From the NCBI RefSeq assembly GCF_020618475.1, contig NZ_CP085337.1:124001-188000 (forward strand): DNA of 64,000 nucleotides. Reading direction: 5' to 3'. Of the stretch, positions 54,927 through 63,621 are shown piece by piece. The stretch's first letter is position 1. The number at the start of each line of letters is the position of its first letter. Under the pieces are notes generated by a model. That model ran no database searches, was not told where the DNA came from, and saw only the letters and a list, made by a program, of their open reading frames with translations. This stretch comes from Haladaptatus halobius. Its GTDB lineage: Archaea; Halobacteriota; Halobacteria; Halobacteriales; Haladaptataceae. A program made the position numbers and the translations under genes.

Positions 54927-55796
54927 ATGGTAACAAACGTAGACACTCCACGTGCCGTGAGCGTGGTAATTTTGAAAGGCGGCGTCGGCAAATCAACAAT
55001 TTCGGTGAATCTTGCACGACAACTCACCGAACGTGGCCGAGTCTTGTTTGCAGACCTTGATCCAAACGGTCACGCAACCAACGGCCTTGGATTCGGTGAC
55101 GTTTACAGAGGCGATAAGAACCTTGGTGATGTCATTCTTGACCAGGGAGACGCGACGGCTGCTGATTTGATTCAAGAGACCGAATTCGAGTTCAACCTCC
55201 TTCCATCATCGAACACGCTCGAAGATGTCGAAAAAGACCTTGCAGGTGCGCTTCAGGGGTCTGCACGGGTGAAAACAAAAATCGTCGACCCGCTCCTTGG
55301 GGATCGATACGATTACATCGTGTTTGACTGCCCAGCCTACCCTGGAATGCTCAACAACAACGCGTTGGTTGCGTCTGGCAACGTCCTGATCCCCCTTGAG
55401 CCTGGTTCCAGCTCTATTGGTGGCTATAAACGAACGATGGAGCGGCTCATCACGCCCTCACAAGAATACATCGATATCGACGTGCTCGCACTCATCCCAA
55501 ACAAACTTCGCGAGCGGATCGACCAACAAACCGAAGACCGCGAACTTCTCGAAAATCTGAACACGGCAGGCACGACAGAAGGAAAAATCCCGAATTTTGC
55601 ACGAATCACGGCAGAACAGTTCAATGCAATCGACAACGGAGAGCTGCAACCACCGAAACCCGGTATCCGATACAGTGCAGCACTGTCAAAATCGCTGAAA
55701 GAACACCAACCACTGCTGGACTATGATCCTGAAAATAGCCAGCTCGAGAACTTCGAGGAACTGGCGTCGATCGTCGCAAACGGTGGTGTTGAGTGA
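54927..55796 (+). CDS. parA: ParA-family partition ATPase
   Basis: 289 residues. Deviant Walker A KGGVGKST at 17-24, then FADLDPNGHATNGLGF (Walker A' region) and YDYIVFDCPAYPGML (Walker B) near 121-135. It lacks an N-terminal DNA-binding extension, so it is of the small (type Ib-like) class. It moves plasmid copies apart at cell division using ATP. The ATG at 54927 is chosen because the earlier GTG at 54867 lies inside a repeat; the iteron copies would then regulate it. Its TGA overlaps the next gene's start (TGATG). Confidence 0.93.
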   Translation: MVTNVDTPRAVSVVILKGGVGKSTISVNLARQLTERGRVLFADLDPNGHATNGLGFGDVYRGDKNLGDVILDQGDATAADLIQETEFEFNLLPSSNTLEDVEKDLAGALQGSARVKTKIVDPLLGDRYDYIVFDCPAYPGMLNNNALVASGNVLIPLEPGSSSIGGYKRTMERLITPSQEYIDIDVLALIPNKLRERIDQQTEDRELLENLNTAGTTEGKIPNFARITAEQFNAIDNGELQPPKPGIRYSAALSKSLKEHQPLLDYDPENSQLENFEELASIVANGGVE

Positions 55797-56209
55797 TGAC
55801 TGACGCGAATCCATTCGACGATTTGAGCGACGTCGAAAACGACGATGCAGGGCAGGGGACATCCGAGGCCGCACATGAACCCTCCTCGAAACCGGCAGCT
55901 AATTCGACACAATCAGAGGAAACATCGCCAAGTGAGACAATACCGTCACCGGAATCGTCCCAAACCAAGTCAACCACGGGCATATCTGGCCCACCGTTCG
56001 AATATTCGGAGGTACGTCAACGTCCATTATACGCTCGGGGAGACACCTGGGACGAATTTGAAGATGCAGTTGGGATTTCAGTTGTCCCAGAACTGCGGCG
56101 GCAAGGCATCCGAGACGAAGAAAAGCGTGAAATTCACGATGCTGTCCTCACGCTTGCGGTAGAAGAACCTGAGCGCCTCGTCGAGATTATTGCTGAGCGA
56201 CGGCAATAA
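55796..56209 (+). CDS. Small protein paired with ParA, probable partition partner
   Basis: 137 residues starting MTDANPFDDLSDVE. About the first 65 residues are a Ser/Thr/Glu/Pro-rich, probably disordered tail; the C-terminal 70 (PFEYSEVRQRPLYARGDTWDEFEDAV onwards, ending EPERLVEIIAERRQ) are probably alpha-helical. No ParB nuclease-type or ribbon-helix-helix motif is obvious. The start codon overlaps the parA stop, so it is co-translated. It may be the DNA-binding or adaptor partner of ParA that recognises the repeats at 54598-54896; a haloarchaeal-specific family is likely. GTG at 55793 is an alternative start. Confidence 0.75.
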   Translation: MTDANPFDDLSDVENDDAGQGTSEAAHEPSSKPAANSTQSEETSPSETIPSPESSQTKSTTGISGPPFEYSEVRQRPLYARGDTWDEFEDAVGISVVPELRRQGIRDEEKREIHDAVLTLAVEEPERLVEIIAERRQ

Positions 56210-56564
56210 CCGTGCCAATCTTGCTGTTTACGGTGAGCGTGGTTACCCCTGAGTAGTTCCATAAAACGTCCGCAGTAGGGTCTCGCTGGCGCAGACGACA
56301 AAATCTCCGTTCCCGACAGCACCGACCCGACCTATTCCACTACCCATTGACTTAACAGAAGCAGACTAGCTACCACTTCCAGTGTAAATCCTCCGTTTAG
56401 AGGTTTTATGTGTTTGATGACAGAATCCACGGTTTCATAAACCGTATCATGTTATATTCAATTCGAAATCTAACGTGCCGCGTAGTTCGGAGGATATATT
56501 CTGCGTCGGCTGGTTCATACGATCTCCAGATGACAATTTTCCACCTCTTGGCGTCGTTCTTGCT
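56210..56564. other. No recognisable gene; tail of decayed exporter region
   Basis: About 355 bases after the partition operon. Short reading frames on both strands show no family motif. The part near 56406-56564 continues the frame of the broken UPF0324 gene but no longer resembles the family, so that gene was truncated or replaced here. Confidence 0.4.
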
Positions 56565-57017
56565 GGCAGCTGCAGCGTACGCGATGCGTGTATCATCAGC
56601 GTGGATACTCTCGGAGGTGGCGACGACGGCCGAAACCCCACAGATTCCCGAACCTATGGCGAGCAGCGACCCCGTCTCTTCGTGAATCGAGAAGACAAAA
56701 TATGAAAGAAATTCGGCAATAATAATAGTTGATACGACGGTGATTATGACAAGGAGGAGTATCGTCGGCCCGGCAGCGACCACACAATAGAACACCACGC
56801 TTGCACCCATGAGAACGATTCCAGTCTCGAGTCAGAATTTGTGAGTTTCGACACCTGGACAAGCCCAGTCCGGAACCCCGTACGTATTGCCGATAGCGAA
56901 ACCGAGAGTAATTGTGACGATAAGGTAGTTCACAGTTGGGATAGTTGATGCGGTGAGACGCGCAACAAGTCCGATCATGAGAAGAAAGAGAAGCCCAGGG
57001 ATGAGCGTTCGATTCAT
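56565..57017 (-). pseudogene. UPF0324 (YeiH-like) putative exporter, inactivated
   Basis: Starting at the ATG at 57017 (MNRTLIPGLLFLLMIGLV) the frame gives two membrane helices, then TGA at 56832-56834, right after VETHKF. In the same frame it continues LETGIVLMGASVVFY, then AIGSGICGVSAVVATSESIHADD, which is the conserved UPF0324 core (GICGxSAxxAT). Similarity fades near 56565. The family has about 10 helices and 300-350 residues; this one has a nonsense codon and lacks its second half. Relatives were proposed to export sulfate or similar anions, which is notable near sulfatases, but the gene is dead. Confidence 0.7.
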
Positions 57018-57020
57018 CGT

Positions 57021-57152
57021 TTACCAAGGAATAGGGACACCGAAGAGGACGATGAGAAGCAGGAAAAAGCTAAGGTAAATAGCTTTCCAGCCATTTTCAA
57101 GGTTCATCCACATCTGAAATACGTATTCCAGTATGTGAGCGTTGTCCAGCAT
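57021..57152 (-). CDS. Tiny membrane protein upstream of the exporter remnant
   Basis: 43 codons from the ATG at 57152 (MLDNAHILEYVFQMW), with one hydrophobic helix (AIYLSFFLLLIVLFGVPIPW) at the C-terminus and TAA at 57021-57023. It ends four bases before the UPF0324 start and was probably in the same operon. I do not know the family; it could be a small subunit or a remnant. Confidence 0.4.
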   Translation of the reverse strand: MLDNAHILEYVFQMWMNLENGWKAIYLSFFLLLIVLFGVPIPW

Positions 57153-57519
57153 TGTAGTAGTTAGTCAGAAGGGGAACAACATACGGATTTAGTTGCCGTA
57201 CGACAATATAGTCTACGACGACTGATATCGCCTTTCTGTAAGCGACAGTTAGTCAGTCTTACTAGCTAGGGAATAAAAGATGAGAAGGGCGACACGGGAG
57301 CGTCATCTGCAAGTAACGGTTTTATTTGAGCGATCCACTTTGGAAACAAGCGCTTTGGATCTGCTGAGGCAAGTTCGCAAGCGGAATGGTCGCACGTACC
57401 CTCACTACTGGTCTGAGTTAGTGGTTACCTACGATAGGGCTCTGGAAGTAGTAACGGTCAAGAGACCTCATTCTTAAACGGGGAAGGTATTTTATACTAC
57501 GATTGCAATTTAGTAACTC
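57153..57519. other. Intergenic region upstream of the second IclR gene
   Basis: About 370 bases. A short plus-strand frame (57280-57477) has no recognised motif. A TATA-like TTTATACT at 57491-57498 lies about 25 bases before the IclR start at 57520. Confidence 0.4.
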
Positions 57520-58293
57520 ATGGTGATGCAGGCGAATAACCCTGTCAAAGCCCTCTATACAATGGAAGAGATAATTGAAACGCTCGAAGAACACAAAGCT
57601 GTCGGGGTCACAGAACTCGCAGAAATTGTTGAGCGGCCACAAAGCGTAGTTCACAACCACCTTGCGACGCTCCGGGAACTTGAGTACGTCATCAAGGAGG
57701 AATCGAAGTACAAGCTTGGGCTTAAGTTCCTGCAACGAGGGGAGATCGTCCGTAAGCGTTTGCCACTTTACGCAAAGGGGGCACCAGCTGTCAGAAAGCT
57801 GGCAAAAGAGACCAAAGAGTTGATAACACTCATCGTGGAGGAGCACGGAAGGGGTGTCTACCTCGATGTCGCTCAGGACAACGCGGATATTCAATATCCA
57901 GCGATTCCGGGAACACGAATTAGGCTGCATTGTTCGGCGACCGGCAAGGCGATTATGGCGTATATGTCCGAAGATAAGGTCGAGGAGATTATCAACCGAC
58001 ATGGATTGCCGGCCCAGACTGATAAAACCATAACAACAAGGGATGAATTATACGAGGAACTCGACGCAATTCGTGAACGAGGTTACGCTTACGACCGTCA
58101 GGAGTTTCGCGAGGGAATGCGCTCCATCGGTGCACCAATTCTCGACGAGAGCAACAACATCCTCGGTGGACTGAGCATCGCCGGGCCGACACACCGGTTC
58201 GCGGGCGACCGACTTGAAACCGAGCTCCCAAAGAAACTTTTGCAATCGGTGAACGTCATCGAACTCAACTACAACGAACCGAATATCCAGTGA
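57520..58293 (+). CDS. IclR family transcriptional regulator (second)
   Basis: 257 residues: N-terminal winged HTH (KALYTMEEIIETLEEHKAV, with RPQSVVHNHLATL as recognition helix) and effector domain (IPGTRIRLHCSATGKAIMAYM, EGMRSIGAPI, GGLSIAGPTHRF). Less acidic and lower in GC than the regulator at 31848. TATA-like box 25 bases upstream suggests a leaderless transcript. Its neighbours on the other strand are a Pot-type importer and an aldehyde dehydrogenase, probable targets. ATG at 57520; another in-frame ATG at 57526. Confidence 0.93.
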   Translation: MVMQANNPVKALYTMEEIIETLEEHKAVGVTELAEIVERPQSVVHNHLATLRELEYVIKEESKYKLGLKFLQRGEIVRKRLPLYAKGAPAVRKLAKETKELITLIVEEHGRGVYLDVAQDNADIQYPAIPGTRIRLHCSATGKAIMAYMSEDKVEEIINRHGLPAQTDKTITTRDELYEELDAIRERGYAYDRQEFREGMRSIGAPILDESNNILGGLSIAGPTHRFAGDRLETELPKKLLQSVNVIELNYNEPNIQ

Positions 58294-58412
58294 AATCATG
58301 GCGTAGGGATCTCTTCGCTGCTCACGCGCGAGCTTCCGCACGTCACAATGGGAGATATCAGCAGATATACCAGCTGACAGAGACCGATGACAGAAGAGCC
58401 GTTAGAAAGGAA

Positions 58413-59225
58413 TCAAAGCTGTTTGGCCAGCCGTTCTAGACCGATGGCGAGTGCAGCAGGCACTACTAAGAGCATGGCCACGACAATGAGTAACGTCGAA
58501 ACGACGCTGATGGTTGGGTCGAGCTCGTTCCTGAGACCGATCCACGCCAACACCGGAATGGTACGGGTGTCCTGTCCTGACAGGAACAGCGCCATGACGA
58601 ATTCCTGGAGGCTAATGATAAATGCGATGAGTGCCGATGCAAAGATTCCGTTTTTCACATTCGGGAGAATGACCTCAGCGAATGACCGAATGGGACCGGC
58701 ACCAAGATCGTTGGCTGCGTCCTTCAGTTGCCAGTCGAACTGGGCGAGCACTGCCTGCATAATGAAGAACACCAGCGGGGTCGCCCACAGCGAGTGTGCA
58801 ATGATGATTGCAAAGTACGAGCGATGGAGACCAAATTCGCTGAGGTAAGTCAGGAGGATGACTGCGATAACTACTGCTGGCAGGAGGAGCGGAAGTAAGG
58901 CGATGGGGACGAAGTATTGCAGCGACTTCGATTCGACGCCTTTCAGACCAAATGCAGCAGTTACGCCCAAGAACGTCGACAGCACCGCCGTTCCCGAGGA
59001 TGTAATTAGGCTGTTCACGACTGCTCCCTTCCACGACGGGTTTGAGAGAAACTGGTTGTACCAAACCAACGAGAATCCACGCGGCGGGAAGACCAGCTGT
59101 CCCGTTGAGCCAAACGAGGTGCCGATAACCACTAATAACGGAAGCACCATCAGGAACGCGAGCAGTCCGTATGCAGCACGGAATGCGAATATTTCTATGC
59201 GTTCGCGTACGTATGCATTAAACAT
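58413..59225 (-). CDS. ABC transporter permease (PotC type)
   Basis: 270 residues with six membrane helices; opening MFNAYVRERIEIFAF and the coupling loop KDAANDLGAGPIRSFAEVIL, the EAA motif. The start ATG at 59225 overlaps the end of the upstream permease gene (TAA at 59218-59220) by eight bases; a GTG at 59237 is also in frame. Last gene of the importer cluster 61265-58413. Substrate could be a polyamine, as in PotABCD, or another small cation or sugar acid. Confidence 0.93.
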   Translation of the reverse strand: MFNAYVRERIEIFAFRAAYGLLAFLMVLPLLVVIGTSFGSTGQLVFPPRGFSLVWYNQFLSNPSWKGAVVNSLITSSGTAVLSTFLGVTAAFGLKGVESKSLQYFVPIALLPLLLPAVVIAVILLTYLSEFGLHRSYFAIIIAHSLWATPLVFFIMQAVLAQFDWQLKDAANDLGAGPIRSFAEVILPNVKNGIFASALIAFIISLQEFVMALFLSGQDTRTIPVLAWIGLRNELDPTISVVSTLLIVVAMLLVVPAALAIGLERLAKQL

Positions 59226-60132
59226 GCATTTCGTCACCTCCCCAGTGATTTAGGGCTGTGAACATGAGTAGGACTGATATCAAGACGAAAATAAGTAGAA
59301 TTATCGAAAGTGCACTGGCGACCGGCCAGTTGAACTGCTGAAGCATCAGTCGTTCGACCTCAATGGCGAATGTTGTCTCACTGGCCGACCCCAGGAGAGC
59401 AGGCGAAGCATACGCGCCAACGCCCCAGGCAAAGGTTACTACCGTGGCTACAGAGATCCCCGGCAGTGTCTGTGGCAGCACCACCTCGAAGAACGAGCGT
59501 GGTCGGCTCGCCCCAAGGTCGCGGGCCGCCTGAACCGTCTGCCACTCAATGGTCGACATTACACTGTAGATGGCCAACGTCGCGTAGGGGAGCGCAGTGT
59601 AAACTTGGCCGACGACCGTCCCCAAGAAATTATTCATAAGTATCATTGTTTGCTCGATGACGCCAGTCCTCATCAGGAGGCTGTTGAACGGTCCAATAGG
59701 GGACAATAACAGTAACCACGCATAGAGCTTGACGACGAGCGTCGTCAACAGGGGCAGGATGACCGTGAACAGCAGGACGGTCTTTAACATCCCATTAGCT
59801 CTCCAGACAGCATAGGATAGCAACACCGCAAGCATGAGCGTTACGACGGTCACCACGACGGTGAACTTCACCGTGAATATTAATAGTCCGATGGTAAGAT
59901 CCGAGGTAAGTACTTGAACGTAACTACGGATAGACCATGTCCCCGCAGCGTATGCACCAGCACCAGTAGGTGAGTAGAGACTGATACGGAAAAGGTAAAG
60001 CAATGGTACAATGAAAAAGATTATCTCGAAAACAATGAGTGGAACCATCAGTAACTTTGCCCGTGAGGAGCCACGCTGGAGCCACTTTCCAAGTTGACTG
60101 AGGAGAGAACCTTGTTGGAATTTCATGCTCAT
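59218..60132 (-). CDS. ABC transporter permease (PotB type)
   Basis: 304 residues; first helix LLMVPLIVFEIIFFIVPLLYLF, coupling loop QAARDLGASRPRSFFEVVLP. Followed by its partner with an eight-base overlap. The preceding ATPase gene ends at 60135, two bases from this ATG, so the three genes are one operon. Two in-frame ATGs are possible (60132 and 60126). Confidence 0.93.
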   Translation of the reverse strand: MSMKFQQGSLLSQLGKWLQRGSSRAKLLMVPLIVFEIIFFIVPLLYLFRISLYSPTGAGAYAAGTWSIRSYVQVLTSDLTIGLLIFTVKFTVVVTVVTLMLAVLLSYAVWRANGMLKTVLLFTVILPLLTTLVVKLYAWLLLLSPIGPFNSLLMRTGVIEQTMILMNNFLGTVVGQVYTALPYATLAIYSVMSTIEWQTVQAARDLGASRPRSFFEVVLPQTLPGISVATVVTFAWGVGAYASPALLGSASETTFAIEVERLMLQQFNWPVASALSIILLIFVLISVLLMFTALNHWGGDEMHV

Positions 60133-60134
60133 AC

Positions 60135-61265
60135 TTACTTCTCGAAGGCAGTAAACTGGGTTTCCTCACCGTCGAAGGCAACTAACCGTTCGGGATCCCA
60201 TTGGATAACAACGTCCTGCTGTTCTTCAATTTCGTTGTCTGGATCGTACTGTTGCTCGATAAACATCTTCCGCGAACCGGTGTCGATGTACAGCCGCGTC
60301 ATTGAACCACGGTAGATTACATTATCGACCTGCCCACCTACTGCACATCGTGCATCACCGCCGTCGGCCTTGATATCATGGATTTTGGATTGCCGGATCT
60401 GCATGTTTTCTGGCCGCAAGGAGATGGACACCGATTCACCTCTGCCTGGGGCTGCCTTTCGGTTCTTGACGGGGATGTCTACGTGGCATCCAAGATCCGT
60501 CTCGGCGACGACCCCATCTGAGGTCGTCTCGACGACTTTTCCCTCAAGAAAGTTAGTGTCGCCGAGGAACTCCTCAACGAACTGGTTTTTAGGATTATTG
60601 TACACATCCGGCGGTGCCCCTACTTGAATAAGTTCACCGTTGTTCATGATGCAGATACGATCAGCTAGCGTGAACGCCTCGCTCTGGTCGTGAGTGACGT
60701 GAACCATCGTCTGATCCAGTTCCTTGTGAATTTCTTTAAGCTCGATCTGCATCTCCTCTTTTAACCGCTTGTCCAGATTCGATAGCGGTTCGTCGAGTAG
60801 CAGTACGTGGGGTTCAATTATGAGTGAACGCGCCAGTGCAACTCGCTGTTGTTGGCCGCCACTGAGTTTCTTAGGTTTCTGATCCTCATACCCATCGAGT
60901 TGGACCATTTCGAGAGTCTCCCGCGCGCGTTCCTTTCGCTCGGTTTTATCAATACCATCCATCTTCAGCCCAAATGCGACGTTTTCTAGTATCGTCTTGT
61001 GAGGAAACAACGCCCAATCCTGAAAGACGATGGAGCAGTCGCGCTCGTAGGGTGGCTGCTGCGTGACCTCTTGGCCCGCAATGTGAATGTCACCCTCTGT
61101 CGGTCGCTCGAGACCACCGATTATTCGCATAGTCGTCGATTTTCCACATCCGCTTGGGCCGAGCACACACAGTAATTCTCCCTCCTTCACCTCAAGGGAC
61201 AAATCGTCGACAGCATTGAATCTCCCGTACCTTTTCGTTACGTCTTCGAGTTCGATTGCACTCAT
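60135..61265 (-). CDS. ABC transporter ATPase (PotA type)
   Basis: 376 residues: Walker A GPSGCGKST near residues 36-44, Q-loop FQDWALFPHK, signature LSGGQQQR, Walker B VLLLDEPLSNLD, switch THDQSEAFTL, and C-terminal TOBE domain (SISLRPENMQIRQ). Energises the permeases at 58413 and 59218; a binding protein of the PotD class is cut by the window end at 63622. Confidence 0.95.
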   Translation of the reverse strand: MSAIELEDVTKRYGRFNAVDDLSLEVKEGELLCVLGPSGCGKSTTMRIIGGLERPTEGDIHIAGQEVTQQPPYERDCSIVFQDWALFPHKTILENVAFGLKMDGIDKTERKERARETLEMVQLDGYEDQKPKKLSGGQQQRVALARSLIIEPHVLLLDEPLSNLDKRLKEEMQIELKEIHKELDQTMVHVTHDQSEAFTLADRICIMNNGELIQVGAPPDVYNNPKNQFVEEFLGDTNFLEGKVVETTSDGVVAETDLGCHVDIPVKNRKAAPGRGESVSISLRPENMQIRQSKIHDIKADGGDARCAVGGQVDNVIYRGSMTRLYIDTGSRKMFIEQQYDPDNEIEEQQDVVIQWDPERLVAFDGEETQFTAFEK

Positions 61266-61461
61266 GGCGAATCAACCACCCAACGTGAGCAACGCATCTG
61301 TACAGTCGGACAGGTCTGTGAGTGTGTGAAAACCACACATAGAACAATATGATTCATCTAACATTATATAAATTTCCATAATATTCTTGAAAAGTCTGCG
61401 GAAACATCTTCCGACTACGACAACGAGGGGTCAAAATATATTGTCTTATATTTTGACTGCA

Positions 61462-61797
61462 CTAGTTGAGTGCAGATTCAATGAGATCGATAAATACCGT
61501 CGATGAAAGTTGATAGATTGTGTTCCCAGAGTTCGTCCGTCGGCGGGCGGTCGTCTCAACGCACCTACCATCGACATGGATCTCCCACTGAGAAGGGTAG
61601 CGTGGCTGTTTTGACCGGAATGTGATGGAACACCCATGTTTATCCTCCAGCTGCTTTACGACGTTATGTGTGAAAACGCCGTCGGAGAACTTGGGCGGTT
61701 TGTAACCCGGCAATCCCATCTCTTCACGAAGTCGCTCATTTTTCTCCCACCACTCAGGTCGCTCAGTCGACTGGGGTGTAGTCTCTTCGGACACCAC
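61462..61797 (-). CDS. Small haloarchaeal-type protein of unknown function
   Basis: 111 residues: an acidic, polar N-terminus, then PEWWEKNERLREEMGLPGYKPP, TFR-SKQPRYPSQWEIHVDGR and TIYQLSSTVFIDLIESAL. The WWEKN/REEMGLPxYxPP phrase looks like a conserved haloarchaeal small-protein motif; I know no function. It stands between the Pot-type importer and the aldehyde dehydrogenase on the same strand, with gaps of about 200-270 bases. Confidence 0.6.
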   Translation of the reverse strand: MVSEETTPQSTERPEWWEKNERLREEMGLPGYKPPKFSDGVFTHNVVKQLEDKHGCSITFRSKQPRYPSQWEIHVDGRCVETTARRRTNSGNTIYQLSSTVFIDLIESALN

Positions 61798-62070
61798 ACT
61801 CCAAATACCGGTTTTAATGTACTTATCTATGACGCTGTGGCTACACCCAGAAAAAGCGCCTGTCCGAGGCGAAAAGTCAAGAGAAATTAGGATAGAAAGG
61901 GTCAGTGTGAGTAGTGCGGACAGAATATGAAAGTGAGTAGTCGCCTAACGCCAACAGTATTGAGGGGGGAGGGAAGAAGCTTTCTCGGTAACTTACCGTT
62001 TAACCTCTACAGAGTAGGCATCGAACCTCAAATAGACAATTTAATTACAGAAAAATCCACGTGATCACGG

Positions 62071-63576
62071 TCAGTGCGTTGGGTTCTCAAGATTCATATA
62101 GACGCTCTTAGTTTGTAAATAATGGTTAAGGGATTCTTCGCCGAGATCATTGCCAATACCTGACTCATTGAAGCCGCCATAGGGTGCCTCGGGGAGGATA
62201 GGACCATAGTCGTTAACATAGACAATCCCGGCTTCAAGATCTGCGGCTGCGCGGTGGGCGAGCGAGATATCTTCGGTTCCGATACCGGCCGATAGACCGA
62301 ATCTAGTATCGTTTGCTAGGTCGATACCTTCTTCGTAGCTACCAAACGTCTGGATAGTCTGAACTGGACCAAATATCTCCTCACAAGCGATACGCATGTC
62401 ATTATCCACGTCGGTGAACACGGTCGGTTCGATATACCATCCGTGTTCAAGTGATTCAGCGGGCGTCCCACCACCATAAACAAGGTTCGAACCCTCTTGC
62501 TTTCCAAGAGAAATGTACTTCTGGACGGACTCGTACTGGTCGGCAGTGGTCAACGGCCCCATTGTCGTGTCCTCGTCAAGAGGGTCTCCACAAGTATACT
62601 CCTCGGCGGCCGCGAGGAAAGCGTCGAGAAACTCCTCGTAGATGTCCTTGTGGACGATGGTTCTTGAGAATGCATCGCAAATTTCCCCTGAACTGTAGTA
62701 GATACCGTCGGCAATGGCCTGTCCGACTTTCGAGAGATTGGCGTCGGGAAAGACCAAGAATGGTGACTTACTACCGAGTTCCAAGGTTACTGGTGCAATG
62801 TGATTCGCGGCACTTTGCATGACAAGTTCGCCGACCTTGCGACTGCCAGTGAACGATACCTTCTGAACGCCTCCGTGGCCGGTTAGCGCATTCCCTACAT
62901 CACTTCCTATCCCAGGAACGACGTTGACGACTCCATCTGGGAAGATATCTGTCGACAGTTGCGCGGCGCGGATCGCTGTCAGCGGTGCATCCTGCGCTGG
63001 CTTCAGAACCGATGTGTTACCGGCTGCAAGAGCAGGCCCGAGCTTCCAGGTCAACGACCAAATAGGAAAGTTCCATGGGATTATCTGCCCAACCACGCCG
63101 AACGGTTCTTTGCGAGTATAGGCATGGAGATCCTCACCGGCGGCGATTTGATCGCCTTTGATGGTTCGACAGAGCGAGGCATAGTAGTCCAGGGTATCGA
63201 ACGCTGCCTGAACTTCTCCGCGAGCCTGTTTGATGGGTTTGCCGGTGTCAAGGCACTCTAGTCGGGTTAGTTCGTCTTCGTGATCTCGTAACTCGTTAAC
63301 CCACTTACGAAGCATCGTCACCCGCTCAGCGGGCAGAGTCGCCGCCCACTCACGGTCGTAGGCGTCCCTGGCCGCCTTGACCGCAGCATCGACGTCATCA
63401 CTGTCACAGACGGGAATCGCCGTGATTGGACGAGTCACCGCCGGGTCAATGGTCTCGATAGTCACGTCCTGGTCAGGGAAATACTGCTCCCCGTCTATCC
63501 AAGGAGTGAACTTTGTATCGGTCGTTACCTCCGTAATTGCGTCTTCATGCGCGGTTAGGATGTCTGAATTATCCAT
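62071..63576 (-). CDS. NAD(P)-dependent aldehyde dehydrogenase
   Basis: 501 residues of the ALDH superfamily with Asn169 in IPWNFPIW, general base Glu266 in VTLELGSKS, and Cys300 in SSGEICDAF. The GEIC Cys context departs from the usual GQxC but the triad is complete. Similar to betaine- or aminobutyraldehyde dehydrogenases; with a Pot-type importer next to it, oxidation of an aminoaldehyde from polyamine breakdown is a fair guess. Opening MDNSDILTAHEDAITEV from the ATG at 63576. Confidence 0.9.
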   Translation of the reverse strand: MDNSDILTAHEDAITEVTTDTKFTPWIDGEQYFPDQDVTIETIDPAVTRPITAIPVCDSDDVDAAVKAARDAYDREWAATLPAERVTMLRKWVNELRDHEDELTRLECLDTGKPIKQARGEVQAAFDTLDYYASLCRTIKGDQIAAGEDLHAYTRKEPFGVVGQIIPWNFPIWSLTWKLGPALAAGNTSVLKPAQDAPLTAIRAAQLSTDIFPDGVVNVVPGIGSDVGNALTGHGGVQKVSFTGSRKVGELVMQSAANHIAPVTLELGSKSPFLVFPDANLSKVGQAIADGIYYSSGEICDAFSRTIVHKDIYEEFLDAFLAAAEEYTCGDPLDEDTTMGPLTTADQYESVQKYISLGKQEGSNLVYGGGTPAESLEHGWYIEPTVFTDVDNDMRIACEEIFGPVQTIQTFGSYEEGIDLANDTRFGLSAGIGTEDISLAHRAAADLEAGIVYVNDYGPILPEAPYGGFNESGIGNDLGEESLNHYLQTKSVYMNLENPTH

Positions 63577-63621
63577 GTATCTATTGGTTTGAGGGGAAAT
63601 CAGCTGACTGTGGCGATACCG

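Noticed and set aside
57280..57477. 65-codon plus-strand frame before the second IclR gene
   Set aside because: Basic composition and no motif; nothing supports expression.
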